From the NCBI GenBank assembly GCA_963764195.1, contig CAVXRG010000002.1:443807-507806 (forward strand): a stretch of DNA of 64,000 nucleotides, in the 5' to 3' direction. Below are positions 34,358-42,640 of this stretch, piece after piece. Below the pieces are notes generated by a model. It made no database searches, had not been told where the DNA came from, and worked only from the letters and a program-made list of their open reading frames with translations. Position 1 is the first letter of the stretch; every line of letters begins with the position of its first letter. A program made the translations under genes and the position numbers. Source of the DNA: JBDSSS01 sp963764195. Lineage in GTDB: Bacteria > Actinomycetota > Actinomycetes > Actinomycetales > Dermatophilaceae.

Positions 34358-35077
34358 ATGCGTGCAGTCGGAGTGCGGCTACCGGGGGCGGTGCTGGCGG
34401 CCCTCGGCGCGCTGCTCGCCCTGCCGTCCGTGTTCTGGCCGACGGTCACGGTGAGCATCACCGCGCCGGAGCCGTCAGGCCTCGACGTGAAGGGGCCGCA
34501 GATCTTCAGCTTCGAGATGTGGTCGTGGGGCAAGGTCTTCGCCGAGGGGCTCGTCACCGAGGGAGGGCAGGGGGACGGGAGCACCGGCCGGCTCTCGCTG
34601 CTCGTCGCCGCGGTCGTGGTCGCCCTGACCGCGGCCGCTCTGCTCGGCCTCGCCCGGACTGCCGCCGTGGTCCCGCTCGGGGTAGCTGCGCTCGGCTTCT
34701 CCACCGCCATCGTCGCAACCTCCATGGTCGAACGGGTGACACGGGACGGCGCAGACTTCGGCGCGACGGGCGCGACCGTTGAGAACATCGCGACCGTCGC
34801 CGGACTGCTCGAGACCGGAGCCGTCGCCCTGCTCGCCCTGGCGCTCGTCCTGCTGCTGTCGGGGCCGGCGTGGCTCACCGCCGTCGACCTCGGCGATCGC
34901 TTCCGCCGGCGAGGTCGTCGTCACGAGCCCCAGGAGCCTGGGGAGGACGACGCGCGGGCAGAGGTGGAGACCGCCCCGTCGACGCTGACTCCCACGCCGA
35001 GGGTCCGCGACACCGGGCTGCGCGAGGGACGCCGCACGGCCGGACCCGTCGAGGGCGTGGGCTTCTCCGACGACTGA
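34358..35077 (+). CDS. Unknown membrane protein, paralog family member 3
   Basis: Unrecognised 239-residue membrane protein, clear paralog of the gene at 33307: RAVGVRLPGAVLAALGALLA, LPSVFWPTV, external EMWSWGKVFAEG, two central helices, GLLETGAVALLALALVLLL, and the tail end REGRRTAGPVEGVGFSDD. The ATG at 34358 has GAGGGGGA upstream. A GTG at 34343 would add VRGTI, which aligns with the start of member 2, so the start is open by five residues. Unlike members 1 and 2 it is not in an overlapping pair but is flanked on both sides by inverted-repeat clusters. Confidence 0.8.
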   Translation: MRAVGVRLPGAVLAALGALLALPSVFWPTVTVSITAPEPSGLDVKGPQIFSFEMWSWGKVFAEGLVTEGGQGDGSTGRLSLLVAAVVVALTAAALLGLARTAAVVPLGVAALGFSTAIVATSMVERVTRDGADFGATGATVENIATVAGLLETGAVALLALALVLLLSGPAWLTAVDLGDRFRRRGRRHEPQEPGEDDARAEVETAPSTLTPTPRVRDTGLREGRRTAGPVEGVGFSDD

Positions 35078-35103
35078 CCCGTATGCCGGCTCCGCGCCAT
35101 CTG

Positions 35104-35199
35104 TCTGCGGATCAGTCTGCATCCGGTGTCGCCCTGGCGACCCTAGGTGCCGACCGATCTGCAGATTGACGGCTGGGCGCGATCTGTCTGCGGATCAGT
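35104..35199. repeat. Inverted-repeat element CTGATCCGCAGA, right cluster
   Basis: TCTGCGGATCAGT occurs at 35104-35116 and 35187-35199, with a shortened inverted arm GATCTGCAGATTGACGGC at about 35156-35173 between them. It mirrors the left cluster at 34050-34164 around membrane paralog 3. The following shared words (GCATCCGGTG) show the two right-hand blocks are duplicates about 83 bases apart, the same spacing as in the left cluster. Confidence 0.85.
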
Positions 35200-35279
35200 C
35201 TGCATCCGGTGCTGCGCCGGGAGGCCGGGGTCGTGGCCCACGGGCGGCGGGTGTCGGCGCGGCGGCATACGGTCGCTGC

Positions 35280-36575
35280 ATGATCACGGCGGTCGCAGTC
35301 TCGGGGTACCGGTCCCTGCGCGACGTCGTCGTCCCGCTGCACGGGCTCGACGTCGTGGCGGGGCCCAACGGCAGCGGCAAGTCGAGTCTCTACCGGTCGC
35401 TCCGGCTGCTCGCCGGGTGCGGCCGCGGTGACGTCGTCGGCTCCCTCGCCCGCGAGGGCGGCCTCCCGTCGGCGTTGTGGGCCGGCCCGGCCACACTCGG
35501 CGGGGCCCGCCGGGAGGGCCACGACGTGCAGGGCACGACCCGGAAGGGGCCGATCAGCCTGCTCCTCGGCTTCGCGACCGACGAGCTGTCCTACCTCGTC
35601 GACCTCGGGCTGCCGCAGCAGGGCTCGGGGGTGGACCGCTCCCCATCGGCGTTCCTGCGCGACCCGGAGATCAAGCGCGAGCTCGTCTGGGCCGGGCCGG
35701 TCATGCGCCCGTCCACGGTGCTCGTCCGCCGGCGCTGGTCGGTCGTCGAGACGCGGGCCGCGACCGACGACGCCTGGGACGACGCGTGGGAGTCCGACCC
35801 GGAGCCGTCCGGCGCCACTCGCACCTCCGGCCGCGGGTCGACCCGTCCCGGCTGGACCGAGCTGAGCCGGTCGATCCGGCCGTGGGAGAGCATGCTCACC
35901 GAGCTGGCCGACCCCGAGCGCGCCCCCGAGCTGCTCGCACTGCGCCGGCAGATCCGGGGCTGGCGCTTCTACGACGGCTTCCGCGCTGACGCCGACGCGC
36001 CGGCCCGCCGGGCCCAGGTCGGCACGCGCACCCCGGTCCTTGCCGACGACGGAGCCGACCTCGCTGCCGCGCTCCAGACCATCCGCGAGGACGGTCGCTC
36101 GGCGCTCGACGCCGCGGTCGCCGACGCCTTCGACGGGGCGCGCCTCGAGATCGCCGTGTCCGACGGACGGTTCGACCTGCACCTGCACCAGCCCGGCATG
36201 CTCCGCCCGCTCTCCGGCGCCGAGCTGTCCGACGGGACGCTGCGCTACCTGCTCTGGGTCGCGGCGCTGCTCACCGTCGACCCGCCACCGCTGATGGTGC
36301 TCAACGAGCCCGAGACCTCCCTGCACCCCGACCTCGTCCCGCCGCTGGCCCGCCTGATCCGGGCGGCGGCCGAGCGCACGCAGGTCATGGTCGTCTCCCA
36401 CTCCGACCTGCTGCTGCGCGCGCTCGAGCCGACCGACGAGGATGACGACGACGTACCGACCGGGCCGGGCTCACCGGCGCGCATCACCACCCTGCGCAAG
36501 GACCTCGGCGAGACCGTCGTCGCGGGCCAGGGCCTGCTCAGCGCCCCGCCGTGGTCGTGGGGGAGCCGCCGGTGA
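35280..36575 (+). CDS. Stand-alone AAA ATPase (RecF/OLD-like)
   Basis: Predicted ATPase of 431 residues in the SMC/RecF-like AAA group. It starts MITAVAVSGYRSLRDVVVPL, the typical first strand, then Walker A GPNGSGKSS (residues 29-37). The middle (about 60-270) is family-specific. Near the C terminus are a signature-like LSGAELSDGTLRYLLWVAALL, Walker B PLMVLNEPETSLHPDL and the switch VVSHSDLLL. There is no TOPRIM nuclease domain, so it is not a full OLD nuclease. The relatives I know of are unstudied single genes. The ATG at 35280 lies just after an octamer copy; no partner gene is adjacent on the same strand. Confidence 0.82.
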   Translation: MITAVAVSGYRSLRDVVVPLHGLDVVAGPNGSGKSSLYRSLRLLAGCGRGDVVGSLAREGGLPSALWAGPATLGGARREGHDVQGTTRKGPISLLLGFATDELSYLVDLGLPQQGSGVDRSPSAFLRDPEIKRELVWAGPVMRPSTVLVRRRWSVVETRAATDDAWDDAWESDPEPSGATRTSGRGSTRPGWTELSRSIRPWESMLTELADPERAPELLALRRQIRGWRFYDGFRADADAPARRAQVGTRTPVLADDGADLAAALQTIREDGRSALDAAVADAFDGARLEIAVSDGRFDLHLHQPGMLRPLSGAELSDGTLRYLLWVAALLTVDPPPLMVLNEPETSLHPDLVPPLARLIRAAAERTQVMVVSHSDLLLRALEPTDEDDDDVPTGPGSPARITTLRKDLGETVVAGQGLLSAPPWSWGSRR

Positions 36576-36854
36576 CGGCGGGCAACGCCATGACCGGTAT
36601 GCCGTACGGCCGACCCGGTGACCGACCGTGAGGGCGACGAAGGAGGTTGCGCGTCCCAGGACGGGGCCGAACGGCGGACGCGACCCCGTCCCGCATTGTG
36701 AGATCTCCGGGCGGCTCCGGTAAGTTGCGACCGGAGGAACCACACCCGGCCGCCATCACCCTCGGAGGCCGGCGACCACACATCCGACGAGCGGGACACC
36801 CCCGGTCGCGGGCCGCACGAGTAGGCCGGTCTCCGCGCCGGCAAAGGAGCCCCA
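36576..36854 (+). promoter_or_regulatory. Upstream region of the 2-oxoacid dehydrogenase operon
   Basis: A 279-base non-coding region before the E1-alpha gene. It holds a GTATGCCG octamer (36597) and a small hairpin CTCCGGT / ACCGGAG (36715-36721 with 36730-36736). The ribosome-binding site AAAGGAG precedes the GTG at 36855 by seven bases. No consensus promoter is clear to me. Confidence 0.4.
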
Positions 36855-38009
36855 GTGAGCGACAAGGCTGTCGCCGAGCTGCAGGAGCCGACCCCCGAGG
36901 TCGGCGACGGTGGCCCGGACATGATCCAGCTGCTGACCCCCGAAGGTCAGCGCGTGTCCCACCCCGACTACGACAAGTACGTCGAGAACCTCACGGCCGA
37001 CGACCTGCGGAGCTTCTACCGCGACCTCGTCCTCATCCGCCGCCTCGACGCGGAGGGGTACGCCCTCCAGCGCCAGGGCGAGCTCGGCCTCTGGCCCAGC
37101 CTGCTCGGCCAGGAGGCGGCGCAGGTCGGCTCCGGTCGCGCCCTGCGCCCGCACGACTTCGTCTTCCCCACCTACCGCGAGCACGGCGTCGGCTTCGTCC
37201 GCGGCATGGACCCGCAGAGCTCGCTGCAGCTCTTCCGCGGCGTGAGCCAGGGCGGCTGGGACCCCCAGGAGCACAACTTCCACCTCTACACGATCGTCAT
37301 CGGCGCCCAGGCGCTCCACGCCACCGGCTACGCGATGGGCGTGAAGATGGACGGCAACGTCGGCACCGGCGACCCCGAGCGCGACACCGCCGTCATCTGC
37401 TACTTCGGAGACGGTGCGAGCAGCCAGGGCGACGTCAACGAGGCGTTCGTCTACGCGGCGAGCTTCGACGCCCCCGTCGTCTTCTTCTGCCAGAACAACC
37501 AGTGGGCCATCTCCGAGCCCGTCGAGAAGCAGACCCGCATCCCGCTCTTCCAGCGGGCCCGGGGCTTCGGCTTCCCCGGCGTGCGCGTCGACGGCAACGA
37601 CATCCTCGCGACGTATGCCGTGACGCAGCACTCGCTCGAGGAGGCGCGCTCCGGCAACGGCCCGCTGCTCATCGAGGCCTACACCTACCGGATGGGCGCC
37701 CACACGACCGCTGACGACCCGACGAAGTACCGTGTCTCGGCCGAGGTCGAGGAGTGGAAGTTCCGCGACCCGATCCTGCGCCTCAAGACCTACCTCGCGC
37801 ACGAGGGGATGGCCGACGAGGCCTACTTCACCGCTGTCGACGAGGAGGCCGACGTCTTTGCCGCCCAGCTGCGCGAGGGCTGCGTGACGATGGAGACGAT
37901 GGCCGGCGAGACGATGTGGGACCACGTCTACGCCGAGGACCACCCGGTGATGGAGGCGGAGCGCGCCGCCTACCTCGCCTACACGGCGAGCTTCGAGGAG
38001 GCGAACTGA
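36855..38009 (+). CDS. 2-oxoacid dehydrogenase E1 alpha (branched-chain type)
   Basis: Alpha subunit of the thiamine-diphosphate-dependent E1 of a 2-oxoacid dehydrogenase complex, 384 residues. It has QRQGELGLWPSLLGQEAAQVG, FPTYREHG and the thiamine motif from GDG (YFGDGASSQGDVNEA) to NN (FFCQNNQWAISEP), with the phospho-loop-like region RMGAHTTADDPTKYR. Split alpha/beta E1 in actinobacteria usually serves branched-chain 2-oxoacids, since pyruvate is handled by a single-chain AceE; the order also matches mycobacterial bkdABC. I infer branched-chain substrates but cannot exclude pyruvate. Confidence 0.88.
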   Translation: MSDKAVAELQEPTPEVGDGGPDMIQLLTPEGQRVSHPDYDKYVENLTADDLRSFYRDLVLIRRLDAEGYALQRQGELGLWPSLLGQEAAQVGSGRALRPHDFVFPTYREHGVGFVRGMDPQSSLQLFRGVSQGGWDPQEHNFHLYTIVIGAQALHATGYAMGVKMDGNVGTGDPERDTAVICYFGDGASSQGDVNEAFVYAASFDAPVVFFCQNNQWAISEPVEKQTRIPLFQRARGFGFPGVRVDGNDILATYAVTQHSLEEARSGNGPLLIEAYTYRMGAHTTADDPTKYRVSAEVEEWKFRDPILRLKTYLAHEGMADEAYFTAVDEEADVFAAQLREGCVTMETMAGETMWDHVYAEDHPVMEAERAAYLAYTASFEEAN

Positions 38010-39049
38010 TGGCCGGCGACCAGAGCGGGCAGGGCGGGCAGGGCGGACAGGCGACGCAGGGCGCCACCCTCGAGCGCGTCACGCTCGGCAAGAGCCTGAC
38101 GAGCGGGATGCGCAAGGCGATGGAGCGCGACCCCAAGGTCATCCTCATCGGCGAGGACATCGGCAAGCTCGGTGGCGTCTTCCGGATCACCGAGGGCCTG
38201 CAGAAGGACTTCGGCGAGGCCCGGGTCATCGACAGCCCGCTCGCGGAGTCCGGCATCGTCGGCACCGCGGTCGGGATGGCGCTGCGCGGCTATCGCCCGG
38301 TGTGCGAGATCCAGTTCGACGGCTTCGTCTACCCAGCGTTCGACCAGATCGTCAGCCAGGTCGCGAAGATGCACGCCCGCGCGCTCGGTGCGGTGAAGAT
38401 CCCGATGGTCATCCGGATCCCCTTCGGTGGCGGCATCGGCAGCCCCGAGCACCACTCCGAGAGTCCTGAGGCCTACTTCGCGCACACCGCCGGACTGCGT
38501 GTCGTCGTGTGCTCCAACCCGGAGGACGCCCACTGGATGATCCAGCAGGCGATCGCGTGCGACGACCCGGTCATCTTCTTCGAGCCGAAGCGGCGCTACC
38601 ACGACCGCGCCGAGTACGACACGTCCGCGACCGAGGCCCCACGAGGGCTCTTCGACGCCAACGTCGTCCGGCCCGGCACCGACGTGACGCTCGTCGGCTA
38701 CGGCCCCGTCGTCAAGACGATGGTCGAGGCGGCCACCGCGGCCGAGGCGGAGGGCACCTCGATCGAGGTGATCGACCTGCGCTCCCTCTCCCCGCTGCCG
38801 ATCGACGCGATCGTCGAGTCCGTGCGCAAGACGGGTCGGCTCGTCTGCGTCCAGGAGGCGAGCAGCTTCCTCGGCATGGCGTCCGAGATCGCCGCCCAGG
38901 TGACCGAGCAGTGCTTCTACGACCTCGAGGCGCCCGTCATCCGCGTGGCCGGCGCCAACATCCCGTATCCGCCGAGCCGGATGGAGGACGAGTTCCTCCC
39001 GGACCTCGACCGGATCCTCGACGGCGTCGACCGCGCCCTCGCGTACTGA
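38009..39049 (+). CDS. 2-oxoacid dehydrogenase E1 beta (branched-chain type)
   Basis: Beta subunit of the same E1, 346 residues. After a Gly/Gln-rich leader (residues 4-18) comes LGKSLTSGMRKAMERDPKVILIGEDIGKLGGVFRITEGL, the conserved start of the family; later DSPLAESGIVGTAVGMALRG and IDLRSLSPLPIDAIVESVRKTGR follow. The ATG shares one base with the E1-alpha stop, so the subunits are translated together. Confidence 0.9.
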   Translation: MAGDQSGQGGQGGQATQGATLERVTLGKSLTSGMRKAMERDPKVILIGEDIGKLGGVFRITEGLQKDFGEARVIDSPLAESGIVGTAVGMALRGYRPVCEIQFDGFVYPAFDQIVSQVAKMHARALGAVKIPMVIRIPFGGGIGSPEHHSESPEAYFAHTAGLRVVVCSNPEDAHWMIQQAIACDDPVIFFEPKRRYHDRAEYDTSATEAPRGLFDANVVRPGTDVTLVGYGPVVKTMVEAATAAEAEGTSIEVIDLRSLSPLPIDAIVESVRKTGRLVCVQEASSFLGMASEIAAQVTEQCFYDLEAPVIRVAGANIPYPPSRMEDEFLPDLDRILDGVDRALAY

Positions 39050-39071
39050 CCCCCGAAAGGCGCGAACCAGC

Positions 39072-40577
39072 ATGACTGTCAAGACGTTCAACCTGCCCGA
39101 TCCCGGTGAGGGCCTCGTCGAGGCCGAGGTCGTCGAGTGGAAGGTCGCGGTCGGCGACACCGTCAAGGTCAACGAGATCGTCCTCGAGATCGAGACCGCC
39201 AAGTCCCTCGTCGAGCTGCCCATCCCGTGGGCCGGCACCGTCCACCGGATCCTCGTCGACGTCGGCGCGACGATCGACGTCGGCACCCCGATCATCGCGA
39301 TCGACGACGGCCAGGGCGGTGACGAGGTCGTCGTGCCGCAGATTCCCGGCGAGACCGCCGGGGCGGCTGAGGCCGTCGGTGGCGGGGATGCCCAGGAGGC
39401 CATCCTCGTCGGCTACGGCGCCAAGGCCGGAGCGACGGCACGCCGCGCCCGCAAGGGTGCCGGTATGCCGCCGGGCTCGGTCGCCGCGTCCACCCCGGCG
39501 GCTGCTCCGCTGCCCCAGCCGCCGAACCAGCCGTCGAACCAGCCGTCGGAGCAGGTCGCGGCGGAGCCGGCCCTGCCCGAGCCGAAGACTCCCGCCCCTC
39601 GTGCTGAGTCACCATCTCCTGCCGTGGCCTCCGGGCCCGCCACGACGGGCCGGCCGAAGGCGAAACCGCCGGTGCGCAAGCTCGCCAAGGACCTGGGCAT
39701 CGACCTCGACGAGGTGACGGCGACCGGCCCCGACGGTGTCATCACCCGTGACGACGTCACCAACCACGGCAACCGGGCCGCCGCGGATGACACTGCAGCG
39801 CAGGCGGACTCGACTCCGGCGGCAGGCTCACCGGCATACTCCGCGCCGTTCGGCTCGGGGGACCGCGAGGTGCGGACCCCGATCAAGGGTGTCCGGAAGA
39901 TGACGGCCCAGGCCATGGTCGGCTCGGCCTTCACCGCGCCCCACGTGACGGAGTGGATCACCGTCGACGTGACGCGCACGATGGAGCTCGTCGACCGGCT
40001 GCGCGCCGACCGCGAGTTCCGGGACGTCAAGGTGACGCCGCTGCTCGTGCTCGCGAAGGCGCTCACCGTCGCGATCCGCCGCAACCCCGGCATGAACGCG
40101 ACGTGGGACGAGTCGGCGCAGGAGATCGTCCAGAAGAACTACGTCAACCTCGGGATCGCCGCCGCCACGCCGCGGGGCCTGATCGTGCCGAACGTCAAGG
40201 ACGCGCACGCGCTGACGATGCTCGAGCTCGCCCGGGCGATCGGTGCGCTGACGGCGACGGCCCGCGAGGGGCGCACCCAGCCGAGCGAGATGTCGGGCGG
40301 CACGATGACGATCACCAACGTCGGGGTCTTCGGCGTCGACAGCGGGACGCCGATCATCAACCCCGGCGAGAGCGCGATCGTCTGCTTCGGCGCGATCCGC
40401 AAGCAGCCGTGGGTCGTCACGGCCGCTGACGGCAGCGACGAGATCGCGATCCGCCACGTCACGCAGCTCGCGGTGAGCTTTGACCACCGGCTCATCGACG
40501 GTGAGCTCGGCAGCCGGTTCCTCGCGGACCTCGCCGCCCTGCTCGAGGACCCGAGCCGCGGCCTCGTCTGGGGCTGA
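39072..40577 (+). CDS. Dihydrolipoamide acyltransferase E2
   Basis: Core E2 enzyme that passes the acyl group from E1 to CoA through lipoate, 501 residues. Domains in order: one lipoyl domain (residues 1-80) with Lys44 in EIETAKSLVEL; a Pro/Ala/Gln linker (about 130-190); the E1/E3-binding domain RKLAKDLGIDLDEVTATGPD (about 200-235); and the catalytic domain ending in SFDHRLIDGELGSRF with the HxxxDG active site. It follows E1-beta by 22 bases. No E3 gene is present here; the housekeeping Lpd probably serves. Confidence 0.92.
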   Translation: MTVKTFNLPDPGEGLVEAEVVEWKVAVGDTVKVNEIVLEIETAKSLVELPIPWAGTVHRILVDVGATIDVGTPIIAIDDGQGGDEVVVPQIPGETAGAAEAVGGGDAQEAILVGYGAKAGATARRARKGAGMPPGSVAASTPAAAPLPQPPNQPSNQPSEQVAAEPALPEPKTPAPRAESPSPAVASGPATTGRPKAKPPVRKLAKDLGIDLDEVTATGPDGVITRDDVTNHGNRAAADDTAAQADSTPAAGSPAYSAPFGSGDREVRTPIKGVRKMTAQAMVGSAFTAPHVTEWITVDVTRTMELVDRLRADREFRDVKVTPLLVLAKALTVAIRRNPGMNATWDESAQEIVQKNYVNLGIAAATPRGLIVPNVKDAHALTMLELARAIGALTATAREGRTQPSEMSGGTMTITNVGVFGVDSGTPIINPGESAIVCFGAIRKQPWVVTAADGSDEIAIRHVTQLAVSFDHRLIDGELGSRFLADLAALLEDPSRGLVWG

Positions 40578-40588
40578 CCGCTCCCGCA

Positions 40589-40636
40589 ACGCACGTGCGC
40601 CCCGTCCCACAGCAGTGGGGCGGGGCGCACGTGCGT
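40589..40636. terminator. Strong hairpin terminator after E2 gene
   Basis: A 22-bp stem with a single G-U pair (40589-40610 with 40615-40636) around an AGCA loop, 11 bases after the E2 stop and between convergent genes. The core GCGCCCCGTCCCAC and its complement match the terminator at 19762-19795. Confidence 0.9.
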
Positions 40637-40667
40637 GGGGCCGGGAGAGTCAGACTGGATGGACGGC

Positions 40668-41048
40668 TCAGCGCCGGGCCGTCGCGTGCCGGACGCAGGT
40701 CGTCGCTGTCGGCCGCGCCTCGAGCCGGCCGGCTGGGATCGGCTCGCCGCACACGGCGCAGATCCCATGGGTGCCGGCCGCCACCCGGGCCAGCGCGGCG
40801 TCGATCTCGACGAGGTGCCGCTCCGCCTGGCCGATGAGGGCCGCGAGCTGGGACCGCTCGTAGGCGATCGTCGAGCCCTCCGGGTCGTGCTCGTCGTCGG
40901 CGTTCGAGCCCTCCGAGGCGTCGACGACGACGGCGAACCCCTGGCGCAGCGCCGCGAGCCGCTCCGCCGTCGTCCGCCGGTCGCCGGCGAGCAGCCGGCC
41001 CACGTCAGCCGTCTCGTCCACCTCGTCCACCTCGTCCACCTCGTCCAT
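40668..41048 (-). CDS. TraR/DksA-family zinc-finger protein
   Basis: Small protein of 126 residues of the DksA/TraR type, which can act on RNA polymerase. It opens with a repeat MDEVDEVDEVDE (from a 9-bp tandem repeat), then a helical region with acidic residues and the C-terminal zinc finger CAVCGEPIPAGRLEA...TTCVRH. The usual fourth Cys is His here (CVRH), still able to bind zinc. Relatives in actinobacteria keep CVAC or similar. The ATG at 41048 closes the last repeat copy. It is convergent with the E2 gene. Confidence 0.85.
   Translation of the reverse strand: MDEVDEVDEVDETADVGRLLAGDRRTTAERLAALRQGFAVVVDASEGSNADDEHDPEGSTIAYERSQLAALIGQAERHLVEIDAALARVAAGTHGICAVCGEPIPAGRLEARPTATTCVRHATARR
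41013..41048. repeat. 9-bp tandem repeat at the start of the DksA-like gene
   Basis: Four copies of CTCGTCCAC (last CTCGTCCAT, which contains the start codon) encode Asp-Glu-Val repeats at the N terminus. Confidence 0.85.
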
Positions 41049-41105
41049 CTCGCCATTGTCCGGCAGCCCGACCCGGCGCGACCCGCACCGGGCAGGATGG
41101 AGCCC

Positions 41106-42566
41106 ATGAGCGACCCCAGCGGAGTGGTCTTCCCCCTCGACCCCACGGCGGGCCGGCGCAGCACGACGGCGACCGGACGCGCCGTCGTCGCCGCGGCCCT
41201 GCGCTCGGTCGACCCCGTGGGGGCGGCGTCGGCCGAGCGCGAGACGAACTGGCGGCAGGGTTACCTCCCGCACTTCCGACGTCTCGTCGAGGCCGGCCTG
41301 CCCACCCCGGACGCCGCCCGCGCCATCGCGCGGGACGGGCTCGTCGCGCTCCACGCGCAGCTGCGCTGGGCCGGGGCCGACGGCGAGGTCGCGCTCGCGT
41401 CCGCTCCGGAGGCGGATCCCCTCGACTCCGAGACGGTCCGCGGGACCGGCACACCCGACCGGGTCCTGTCCATCCCGTATGCCGGTCAGCGCCTCACCGG
41501 TGACGCCCTCCGTCGGCGGCTGGCGCAGTGGGTCGCGGACGGGGTCGTCGAGCCCTCGCTCGAGGAGGCGGTCGGGCTCGTCATCGACCACCCCGACTGG
41601 CTGGACCTCTCCGACCGCACCATCGTCGTGCTCGGGGCGGCCGCCGAGATGGGACCGCTCCGCTCGCTGCTGCGGTGGGGCGCCGACGTCGCCGCGGTCG
41701 ACCTGCCGCGCCCGGACCTCTGGACCCGGCTGCTCGCGGACACCTCACGCCTCGCCGGCTCACTGACCCTTCCCGTCCGTGCCGGGAGCGCCGGTGGCGA
41801 CCTCGCCGGCCGCGCCGGCGGTGACCTCGTGCACGACGTCGGCACGGTGGCGCGGTGGGTCAGCGACCTCGAGGGCCCCCTCGTGCTCGGCAACTACGTC
41901 TACGCCGACGGGGAGACGAACGTCCGGGTCTCGATGGCCGTCGACGAGCTGACCCGGCGGGTCCTGGGCGAGCGGGGGACGTCGGAGGTGGGTCTCGCCT
42001 TCCTCGCGACGCCCACCGACGTCTTCGCGGTCCCCGGCGCCACGGTGGAGCGGTCGGTCCGCAACTACGCCCAGCGGCATACGAGCAAAGTGCTGCGGGT
42101 GCCGCTGCGCACCCTGAGTGGCGGACGGCTGCTGCGGCGCAACTACGTGCCGGGCCAGGACCCGGGAGTCAACGACAGCGTCGTGCTCCAGCAGGGCCCC
42201 AACTACCTGCTCGCCAAGCGCCTCCAGCGCTGGCGGGCCACGACGCACCGCGCGGACGGCGGTCTCGTGTCGTTCAAGGTCGCGCCGCCGACGCGGACCC
42301 GGTCGGTCGTGAAGAACCGGGCCCTCGCCGCGGCCTACGCCGGGGCGCACCGCTTCGGGATCGAGGTGTTCGAGCCGGGCACGGCCAACACGCTGATGGC
42401 GGCGCTGCTCGTCCACGACCTGCGCACCGGCTCGCCCGCCCAGTCGCACCCGTGGCAGGACGAGGCGCACGCGGCGGCCCACGGCGGGTTGTGGACCTCG
42501 AGCTACGACCCGCGCAGCGCCCTTGGGCTCGCAGCGCTGCTCGGCGTCGCGTCGGTGCGCGCCTGA
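41106..42566 (+). CDS. Unknown protein with Rossmann-like segment
   Basis: I do not recognise this 486-residue soluble protein. In the middle (about residues 170-200) TIVVLGAAAEMGPLRSLLRW followed by GADVAAVDLPRPD has the look of a nucleotide- or SAM-binding Rossmann turn ending in an acidic residue. The first 100 residues are helical with a conserved-looking NWRQGYLPHFRRLVEAGLP. A later block (NYVPGQDPGVNDSVVLQQGPNYLLAKRLQRWRA) is rich in aromatic and basic residues. No signal peptide or membrane helix. The ATG at 41106 has AGGA eight bases upstream; an in-frame ATG at 41097 is possible. It is divergent from the DksA-like gene by 57 bases. Confidence 0.75.
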   Translation: MSDPSGVVFPLDPTAGRRSTTATGRAVVAAALRSVDPVGAASAERETNWRQGYLPHFRRLVEAGLPTPDAARAIARDGLVALHAQLRWAGADGEVALASAPEADPLDSETVRGTGTPDRVLSIPYAGQRLTGDALRRRLAQWVADGVVEPSLEEAVGLVIDHPDWLDLSDRTIVVLGAAAEMGPLRSLLRWGADVAAVDLPRPDLWTRLLADTSRLAGSLTLPVRAGSAGGDLAGRAGGDLVHDVGTVARWVSDLEGPLVLGNYVYADGETNVRVSMAVDELTRRVLGERGTSEVGLAFLATPTDVFAVPGATVERSVRNYAQRHTSKVLRVPLRTLSGGRLLRRNYVPGQDPGVNDSVVLQQGPNYLLAKRLQRWRATTHRADGGLVSFKVAPPTRTRSVVKNRALAAAYAGAHRFGIEVFEPGTANTLMAALLVHDLRTGSPAQSHPWQDEAHAAAHGGLWTSSYDPRSALGLAALLGVASVRA

Positions 42567-42640
42567 GCCGGCGCCGAGGTTCGCGTCTCAATAGGGAACA
42601 GCTGCTGGCGCCCCGGCGGGACAGCAGCGATGCTGTGCCC

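Noticed and set aside
35280..36575. Complete OLD-type or Gabija-like defence system
   Set aside because: Only the ATPase part is present. There is no TOPRIM nuclease domain and no UvrD-like helicase beside it.
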